DNA of 11,376 nucleotides from positions 1 through 11,376 of the forward strand of contig CAZVIK010000129.1 in the NCBI GenBank assembly GCA_964627045.1, read 5' to 3'. This DNA is from CAZVIK01 sp964627045 (lineage in GTDB: Bacteria; Acidobacteriota; Terriglobia; Bryobacterales; Bryobacteraceae). Of this stretch, positions 6,014-11,376 are shown one piece after another; positions within the stretch are counted from its first letter, which is position 1, and each line of letters opens with the position of its first letter. Made by a program: the position numbers and the translations under genes. The notes under the pieces were generated by a model, which saw only the letters and a program-made list of their open reading frames with translations, did no database searches and had not been told where the DNA came from.

Positions 6014-7356
6014 TCCGTGGGGACCACGCTTCGAGCGGAAGCCACGGCGCGGAACTTGCCGCCTCCGGCGCGTTCCATCCCCTCGATGCGGACCGCTCGG
6101 ATTCGCGCCTCTGCGCCGAGCAGGCGCCGCAACTCCGGTTCGGCTTCCAGGACCGCCGCCGCAAATGCCGCCTGGTCCAACGCCGCCAGGCGCAGTTCGT
6201 AATCTGTGACCGAGTGCTGGATCAACTGGTATTGCAGCACCCGGCGGTCACGCTTGAGGACCTGCCAGATCGCGCGGGGATGCACGGCGCGCCCGTCCGC
6301 CACCGTGAGAACGTCTTCGAGACGCCCCTCCAACTCGCTCAACAAGCGGAAGGTCCGTCCGCAGGGGCAGGGTGTGCCTGTCAGGCAGGCGACATCGCCG
6401 ATCGGATAGTTCAGAAGCACGGTCGCCCTGTTCACGAGATTGCTGATTACCACCGCGCCGTGCTCACCGGCCGGTAGCGTGCTTCCGCCGGGGCCGGCGA
6501 TACGAACGTGGCACAGGTCGTCGTGAAGATGGAACCCAGTGCGCCGTTCGCAGAAGAACCCGATCTTGAACGACTCAACCGCGTTGTAGCGGCTCATCAC
6601 CGGAATCCCGAACTTCCCCTCGATGAGTTCCCGCGCCCCATGGGGCAATGCTTCGCCCATGTAGAGGACCATCTTCGGAGGATGCAGATCGATCCCGCGG
6701 GCCTCGACGGTGCGGAAGAAGAGATCGAGCCACCCGCCGTAGCCCACCAGGATGTCCGGACGTTCCGCATTGGCGATCTCCGCAACCCTTTCCACCGGCT
6801 CGCCCAGCGGCACGAACCGGCGTCGCGGTCTCACGGGCAGCAGTAAGTTCTCCTCGTAGAACGCCACGACCTTCTTGAACGTGGAGGTCTCGTAGCCCAC
6901 GTAGAGTTCTCTCGGGCGGAAGCTGCCGAAGGCCGAAATCAGAGGATCACGCTCGCGCTCGCCGTAGGGGATGTTGCGAAGCAGCGATCGCCAGTCGTGG
7001 TGAATTTCAATCGGCGTGCCCGTGGAACCGCTGGTCAGAAACGCCACGGCATTCCGGCCGGCGGCGCCTTCCGCCAGGAATAGCCGCGGCTCGGCCCGCA
7101 CCAAGTCCCGGTCGAGCACAGGCAGCCGGTCAAGTTCCGCCGCTCCCCGGATGTCGCGCGGGTCGATCCCGCGGCGTGCGAAAAGGTCCCTGTAGTACGG
7201 CACGCGCTTCGCCGCATACCGCACCATCCGCCGGATACGCTGGTCGCGCAGCCGTTCCAGCCGCTCCCTCGGCAGAAAGGCGGCGCGGCGTTGGCCGTAC
7301 AGGCTCGCCGCCACCACCGCCGACCCGCGCAGCTTCTTGAGCGTCTGAAAGAGCAT
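6010..7356 (-). CDS. PaaK/CapK-family adenylate-forming enzyme (phenylacetate-CoA-ligase-like)
   Basis: This 448-residue class I adenylate-forming enzyme activates a carboxylic acid as acyl-AMP, then usually transfers it to CoA or another acceptor. The ATP loop is TSGSTGTPIE (108-117). Other family signatures are YMGEALPHGARELIEGKFG (232-250), RYNAVESFKIGFFCE (256-270), GFHLHDDLCHVRI, NYPIGDVACLTGTPCPCGRTFRL with the typical Cys cluster (316-338), the hinge region EGRLEDVL, and the C-terminal GGGKFRAV near residue 431. It resembles the CapK branch found in capsule or exopolysaccharide clusters more than true catabolic PaaK, and no other phenylacetate genes are nearby. The acid substrate cannot be predicted. 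The gene lies 15 bp after the dehydrogenase stop and is probably co-transcribed with it. A TTG at 7365, 6 bp after that stop, is an alternative start; neither has a visible Shine-Dalgarno. Confidence 0.88.
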   Translation of the reverse strand: MLFQTLKKLRGSAVVAASLYGQRRAAFLPRERLERLRDQRIRRMVRYAAKRVPYYRDLFARRGIDPRDIRGAAELDRLPVLDRDLVRAEPRLFLAEGAAGRNAVAFLTSGSTGTPIEIHHDWRSLLRNIPYGERERDPLISAFGSFRPRELYVGYETSTFKKVVAFYEENLLLPVRPRRRFVPLGEPVERVAEIANAERPDILVGYGGWLDLFFRTVEARGIDLHPPKMVLYMGEALPHGARELIEGKFGIPVMSRYNAVESFKIGFFCERRTGFHLHDDLCHVRIAGPGGSTLPAGEHGAVVISNLVNRATVLLNYPIGDVACLTGTPCPCGRTFRLLSELEGRLEDVLTVADGRAVHPRAIWQVLKRDRRVLQYQLIQHSVTDYELRLAALDQAAFAAAVLEAEPELRRLLGAEARIRAVRIEGMERAGGGKFRAVASARSVVPTD

Positions 7357-7371
7357 GGTCTGCAACTTGGA

Positions 7372-8511
7372 TTAAGGCCGCGTGTCGAGCAGGAACTCCG
7401 CGCCCGAATCCCGGCAGATGGCGCGTATGTCCTCGACCACCGCGCGGGGAATGGAGATCCCGTGGCGGTCGCGCCGGCTCGCCGCTTCATACTCGGGATC
7501 GCCCGCCACGAGCACGGGTTCGGCGCCGTTGGCGGGCGGACACGCCCGAAGCGAATCCATCAGGTCGTCCATGCCATCTTTGAATTCGTCGGGGCCGCAG
7601 AACCGCCCCGGATCGACCGCCGCAAAGCAATGTCCGATGGGGCCGCGCGCTCCCGGCGCGCGCCCCGGGTGCGGCAAGCCGGGCAGCACGCCGGTGAGGA
7701 CTTCGACCATCGCCGCGAGCCCGTAGCCTTTGTGACCGCCCATCTTGCGGCTCGATCCGAGCGGCGTCAGGCGGCGGCCGAGCACCGCACGGCGCGGATT
7801 GGTCTCGGGCCGCCCTTCGCGGGTCAGCGCCCAACCTTCGGGGATCGAACGCCCGCGCCGCCAGGCGGTCGTCAGTCGGCCCAACGCCGCCGTGCTGGTG
7901 GCCATGTCCAGCAGGAACGGGTGATTGCGGCGCGCCGGAGCGGCGAATGCGATCGGATTTGTCCCCAGCATCGCTTGCAGCCCGAACGTCGGTACCACTG
8001 AGGGCAGCGCCGTGTTGGTGACGGCGGCGCCGAGGAGACCTTCGCGAGCCGCCAGTGAGACGTAGCTTCCCGCTGCACCGAAGTGGCCGGAGTTTCGGAC
8101 GGCGACGATGCCCACGCCCGCTTCGCGGGCCTTTCCGATCGCCAGCCTCATCGCCGCGTCCGATGGAACGTGGCCCAGGCCGCCGCCCCCATCGATCAGC
8201 GCCGTCGTCGAGGTCTCACGGATGGTCTGGATGTTCGGGCGCATCGTCAGGAAGCCGCGCGCAAGGTCTCTTTGGTAGGCGAGCAGCATTCCACATCCGT
8301 GAGAATCGATCCCGTGCCGGTCCGCATAGAGCAGGTGTTCCAGAGTAATGGCAATGTGTTCCTCCGCCATCCCCCAGGTCCTCAGGATTGCCTCCACCTG
8401 CGCGCGGAGCCGGTCCCCTGCGACCAGATGGTCCGGCCACCGGCCGATCCACCCCATCCCGAGCCGGTCCAGCGCCAGGGAGGCGGTCCAGGCGGGACCG
8501 GACAGGCGCAT
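7372..8511 (-). CDS. Ldh-family NAD(P)-dependent 2-hydroxyacid dehydrogenase (malate/L-lactate/sulfolactate type)
   Basis: This enzyme should interconvert a 2-hydroxyacid and a 2-oxoacid with NAD(P)H; the family includes MdhA/ComC/YiaK-type enzymes with a non-Rossmann fold. The 379-residue protein carries YADRHGIDSHGCGML (DSHG His71, proposed catalytic in the family), the NSGHFGAAGSY motif (140-150), TNTALPSVVPTFG, GTNPIAFAAP (183-192), LDMATSTAALGRL, PEGWALT, and GGHKGYGLAAMVEVLTGVL (258-276). The frame is open up to 8703, but that ATG lies inside a terminator stem. Third codon positions are only about 58% GC between 8631 and 8512, against nearly all GC from the ATG at 8511 onward, so I place the start at 8511. 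An ATG at 8457 is the next choice; neither has a clear Shine-Dalgarno. The specific substrate is unknown. It is the first gene of a pair with the CapK-like enzyme. Confidence 0.88.
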   Translation of the reverse strand: MRLSGPAWTASLALDRLGMGWIGRWPDHLVAGDRLRAQVEAILRTWGMAEEHIAITLEHLLYADRHGIDSHGCGMLLAYQRDLARGFLTMRPNIQTIRETSTTALIDGGGGLGHVPSDAAMRLAIGKAREAGVGIVAVRNSGHFGAAGSYVSLAAREGLLGAAVTNTALPSVVPTFGLQAMLGTNPIAFAAPARRNHPFLLDMATSTAALGRLTTAWRRGRSIPEGWALTREGRPETNPRRAVLGRRLTPLGSSRKMGGHKGYGLAAMVEVLTGVLPGLPHPGRAPGARGPIGHCFAAVDPGRFCGPDEFKDGMDDLMDSLRACPPANGAEPVLVAGDPEYEAASRRDRHGISIPRAVVEDIRAICRDSGAEFLLDTRP

Positions 8512-8637
8512 AGACAACCGCAGCTCGCGCGCCGCTAGGGATAGGCGGGTTACGAGGCCCGCGCGTTCCGCAGCGGCACCGGTTCCGGGACCACTTGTTG
8601 GGTGCTCGGGCTTTGCTCGAAACGGACGCAAGGTCTC

Positions 8638-8643
8638 ATGATA
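8638..8643 (-). promoter_or_regulatory. Possible -10 box for the dehydrogenase/CapK pair
   Basis: TATCAT on the minus strand (5 of 6 to consensus) lies just past the upstream terminator and about 125 bp before the dehydrogenase start at 8511. No matching -35 is evident. The lower-GC third positions of 8512-8631 fit a leader rather than coding sequence. This is weak evidence, but some promoter is expected here because the preceding gene is terminated. Confidence 0.25.
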
Positions 8644-8680
8644 GCCGACCGCGCGCCGGTGCTGTTTCGCGGTTAGGAAG

Positions 8681-8709
8681 AAGGGCGTGCCGCTTGCCGG
8701 CACGCCCTT
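8681..8709 (-). terminator. Rho-independent terminator of the Oar-like gene
   Basis: On the minus strand a perfect 12-bp stem (AAGGGCGTGCCG with CGGCACGCCCTT) encloses a 5-base loop and runs into CTTCTTCC. It begins about 15 bases after the TGA of the Oar-like gene. The tail is only moderately T-rich, but the stem is very stable. It isolates the large outer-membrane gene from the dehydrogenase downstream. Confidence 0.8.
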
Positions 8710-8724
8710 GATGCGTAAGGCGCC

Positions 8725-11376
8725 TCAGAAGTAGAACTTGGCTGCAACCTGGATGTAACGGGGGTTGCGTGCGGCATTGAGGGCGCCAAATCCGAAGCGC
8801 CCGCCGCCGCCGCCGAGGGCGGTCGGCAGGTTGGTCAACGCTCCGGTCGCACGGTTGAACTGCGCCGTCCCGTTGAAGGCGCTCCATTGAGTGTGGTTGA
8901 ACGCGTTGTAGGCTTCAACTCTGAATTGGAGATAACGGTCTTCCTTACCGAAGGGGATGTTTTTAAATAGGGTGACATCCCAGTTGTTGATTCCCGGTCC
9001 GCGAACCGTGTTGTTGCCGGAGTCCATTCCGCGGCTGCCCTTGGCCGCCGGCCTCACCGTTGCGGTGTCGATCCAGGCCTCCATCGAGCGTTTGCCGGGT
9101 TCCAGGTTCGGATTCCCGGTCAGCACCACACGCGGCGCCCAGGCCTCGTTACCGGTTAGCATCGCGTTGCGCACCGAGTCGCCCACTCCGACCCAACTCC
9201 AGGTCAACAACCCTGGAGCGCCCGAAGAGAAACTGGTGAGACCCGAGATCTGCCAATCGTTCAACATCAGGCGCAGCGCGGGGTTATCCAGCGCCGTCCC
9301 GGGGCGCGCGCCCTTGGGGACCTGATAGATGTAGTTGAAAGTCAGCACCTGCGTCCGATCGAACGTGAGCGGACCGTAGTCCGCTTTGCGCAGATCGCTC
9401 CAATGGGGTGAAGGGCCGGACCAGACTGCGTAGGAACTGGCCGTGCCGAGGGCCTTGGACCAGGTATACGCCAGGCCGAATTGCAGTCCTTGAGCCATGC
9501 GGCGGTTCAAACTCACCTGAAGACCGTGGTAGTGGGAACTGGAGCCGAAATTGGCCATGTGCCCATTGAAGGTCCCGGCGATCCGGCCACCGTAACCGAT
9601 ATAGGGCCGCGTGAAATCGACGGGCACCGTCGTGGTGCCGTCATAGAGCGGCGTCTTGGTGGGGTCTTGGTATTGCGCCTCCCACGCGCTGCCCCAGGCG
9701 GGCTCGTTGAACGGAAGCTGCACCGTTTGGTGCCGGTTGAGCGTTCCCACGTAAGCCGCATCCAGGAGGAAATCGAACGGTAGCGCCCTTTGAACGCTCA
9801 AGTTGTAGTTGTAGGTGTCGGGGAGCTTCCCGTCCTTCGAGACGCCGCCGACGCTGGCTGGGAAGAAGGTCTGCGGCAGCGAAGACAACGTCCCAAAGGT
9901 CCCGTAGTAGAACCTCGGCATGCGCATGGTCGGCGGATTGGTCAGCAGGTAGTAGGCGACGTTGCCCACGATGCGCTCGAAGTAGATGCCGGCCCCTGCG
10001 CGAATGACGGTCTTGCCCGACGGGCCGCCTGGGGTCCAGGCCACCCCGACGCTCGGCGACGCTTTCACGCTGGGAGAGTCGATCAGCCCCTTCGGGTAGC
10101 CGCCCACGTTTTCCTGAACCAGGCCGTTGTTCATGTTGCCGCTTCCGCTCACGATCGCGCCGATGAAAGTGCTGGCCGAATACGCTCCGGTGAGCGGGTT
10201 GAGCGCCGCCAGTTTGCCGGTCGCCGGGTTAATTGCCTTCTGATACAACTTCACGGCCTCGGCAGGCTTAAACAGACCCGGGTTGATGCCGGCGAGCTTG
10301 TTGTTCTCGTCGTAGGTGTGCGGCAGGTAGGCGAAGCGCACGCCGTAGTCCAGAGTCAGGCCCGGCCGCACCCGCCAGTTGTCCTGCACAAACCACTCGT
10401 AGTTCCTGTAGCGGTAGAAGCCCACCGGAAGCACGTTGGCCTGTTCGAAGGCCCGGAAGTTGCCGAGCAAGGCAGTCGCAAAGGGCCAGTTGGCGTCCAG
10501 TGGATTGGTGGAGTCCCGGTCGAAGTAGTATGTCCCCGGCGAAGGTGCGTACGCCGTCTGGCGCTTCAGGGCGCTCTCAAAGAAGAAGCCGGCCTTGAAG
10601 ACGTGTCCGGTGAATACCTTGCTCACCGTGTCGGTGATGTTGAAGACGGGGTTCTCGTTGTCGTAGAAGACGCCATTGGCGTACCAGTCGGGTGCGTTTG
10701 GGACACCTGTCCAGCGCATTCCGGCCATGTAACCCCACGGGTCGGCGTCCTTGTACAAGATCGGAAGCTGCACGCCGGAGTTCTTGATCAGGTATTTGCT
10801 GTCGTCCGGCGCCTTGTTCGGCAGCCAGTTGCGCGAGTTGCCGTAATTGAACTCGTTGGTCAAGGTCGGCGACAACACCGCCGTCAGGTTCGCCGCCGCC
10901 GAGATCTGCCCGGTCTCACCGTTGACGAACGGAGAGACCCCAATGTTGGCCCCCACGCCCAGTCCACCCGAGCCGTTGCCGTGGTTCTTGTTGCGCACGA
11001 AACGGAAGTAGAACTTCCAGTTGCTGTTGATGTTGTAGTCCAGCCGTGCCGTCACATCGTTCCGGCTCTGCTTAGGCTTGAACTCGTACTGGTAGTTGAA
11101 GGTCGGGTCCACCCCTTCCTTGTTCGGCAGCGGGAACCAGTTGAGCGCCTTAACGCCCAGCGCGTCCCAACGCGCCTGGGGGATCTTGTTGCCCGCGAAC
11201 GGCGCCCCGCCGGCCGCCGGATCGGTGATCGTCACGGGCGCGTTGCTGGCGTCTCTGGTCTGCGAGAAATCTCCCTGCCGCTGCAAAGCCGTGGGCATGG
11301 TTCGCGAGGCCAGGGCCTCGACCGCCAGCGGCCGGTAGATCTCGCCCGTAACGAAGTAGAACAGTTTTTCCTTGTT
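8725..11376 (-). CDS. Oar-like TonB-dependent outer-membrane protein, C-terminal 883 residues (N-terminus beyond window)
   Basis: This is a large outer-membrane beta-barrel of the TonB-dependent, carboxypeptidase-regulatory-like (Oar/CarboxypepD_reg) type that is strongly expanded in Acidobacteriota. The frame is open to the right edge, where it reads NKEKLFYFVTGEIYRPLAVE followed by TMPTALQRQGDFSQ, the typical segment after the plug domain. An ATG at 11298 is therefore internal, and the signal peptide, the carboxypeptidase-regulatory domain and most of the plug are missing. Barrel hallmarks are dense alternating aromatic strands, SVQRALPFDFLLDAAYVGT, GLQFGLAYTWSKALG, INNWDVTLFKNIPFGKED, FRVEAYNAFNHTQW, and a C-terminal KFYF ending in the aromatic residue recognised for barrel assembly. 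The cargo is unknown. No SusD-like partner or hydrolase is adjacent, so nutrient import is only one option beside adhesion or peptide/protein uptake. A strong terminator follows. Confidence 0.92.
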   Translation of the reverse strand, partial: NKEKLFYFVTGEIYRPLAVEALASRTMPTALQRQGDFSQTRDASNAPVTITDPAAGGAPFAGNKIPQARWDALGVKALNWFPLPNKEGVDPTFNYQYEFKPKQSRNDVTARLDYNINSNWKFYFRFVRNKNHGNGSGGLGVGANIGVSPFVNGETGQISAAANLTAVLSPTLTNEFNYGNSRNWLPNKAPDDSKYLIKNSGVQLPILYKDADPWGYMAGMRWTGVPNAPDWYANGVFYDNENPVFNITDTVSKVFTGHVFKAGFFFESALKRQTAYAPSPGTYYFDRDSTNPLDANWPFATALLGNFRAFEQANVLPVGFYRYRNYEWFVQDNWRVRPGLTLDYGVRFAYLPHTYDENNKLAGINPGLFKPAEAVKLYQKAINPATGKLAALNPLTGAYSASTFIGAIVSGSGNMNNGLVQENVGGYPKGLIDSPSVKASPSVGVAWTPGGPSGKTVIRAGAGIYFERIVGNVAYYLLTNPPTMRMPRFYYGTFGTLSSLPQTFFPASVGGVSKDGKLPDTYNYNLSVQRALPFDFLLDAAYVGTLNRHQTVQLPFNEPAWGSAWEAQYQDPTKTPLYDGTTTVPVDFTRPYIGYGGRIAGTFNGHMANFGSSSHYHGLQVSLNRRMAQGLQFGLAYTWSKALGTASSYAVWSGPSPHWSDLRKADYGPLTFDRTQVLTFNYIYQVPKGARPGTALDNPALRLMLNDWQISGLTSFSSGAPGLLTWSWVGVGDSVRNAMLTGNEAWAPRVVLTGNPNLEPGKRSMEAWIDTATVRPAAKGSRGMDSGNNTVRGPGINNWDVTLFKNIPFGKEDRYLQFRVEAYNAFNHTQWSAFNGTAQFNRATGALTNLPTALGGGGGRFGFGALNAARNPRYIQVAAKFYF

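Larger units (their letters stand above)
8512..8724. other. Intergenic region between Oar-like gene and dehydrogenase
   Basis: This 213-bp region holds the Oar-like gene terminator and a weak promoter candidate. The dehydrogenase frame is open through it up to 8703, but third-position GC is low and that ATG sits in the terminator stem. I see no small gene, RNA or repeat in it. Confidence 0.6.

Noticed and set aside
6010..7356. Assignment of the CapK-like gene as paaK (phenylacetate-CoA ligase)
   Set aside because: Adenylate-forming motifs are clear, but no paa genes are nearby and the sequence style is of the capsule-associated branch, so I give no gene symbol or substrate.
11096..11338. Plus-strand frame of 80 codons near the right edge
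   Set aside because: It is antisense to the well-conserved post-plug segment of the Oar-like protein and has low-complexity content.

Overview
The window looks like chromosomal DNA from a high-GC Gram-negative bacterium, most likely an acidobacterium of the Bryobacter/Solibacter type. The main reasons are a very large Oar-like TonB-dependent outer-membrane protein of the kind expanded in Acidobacteriota, an RND efflux operon that needs two membranes, and an extended -10 promoter of the form TGgTAGAAT. This assignment is inference from gene style, not from a marker gene. No RNA genes, insertion sequences, CRISPR arrays or phage genes are visible.

Left part (1-3757, all minus strand): a compact efflux operon transcribed right to left, in the order tetR regulator, TolC-like outer-membrane factor, periplasmic adaptor lipoprotein, RND inner-membrane pump. 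The pump is cut by the left window edge after 226 codons. Junctions are +8 bp, a 10-bp overlap and +6 bp, so the genes are surely co-transcribed. A 20-bp palindrome overlaps the tetR start codon and its probable -10 box. A related palindrome sits at the tetR/tolC junction. Together they suggest an autoregulated, inducible pump.

Middle (3758-6013, plus strand): after a 133-bp divergent promoter region comes a single-pass membrane protein with a long coiled coil and an unassigned basic C-terminal domain. Two bases later begins a COG3919-type ATP-grasp ligase.

Right-middle (6010-8511, minus strand): an Ldh-type 2-hydroxyacid/2-oxoacid dehydrogenase followed by a PaaK/CapK-type adenylate-forming enzyme. 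This pair converges on the ATP-grasp gene, with the two stop codons overlapping in the four bases CTAA. The ATP-grasp ligase, adenylating enzyme and dehydrogenase may together make or modify a small carboxylate-containing molecule, but no substrate can be read from the sequence.

Right end (8725-11376, minus strand): the C-terminal 883 residues of an Oar-like TonB-dependent protein whose N-terminus lies beyond the window. It is closed by a strong 12-bp-stem terminator. That hairpin also shows that the dehydrogenase cannot start as far upstream as its longest open frame. No gene-free stretch exceeds 300 bp; the largest are 8512-8724 and 3758-3890, both described below.
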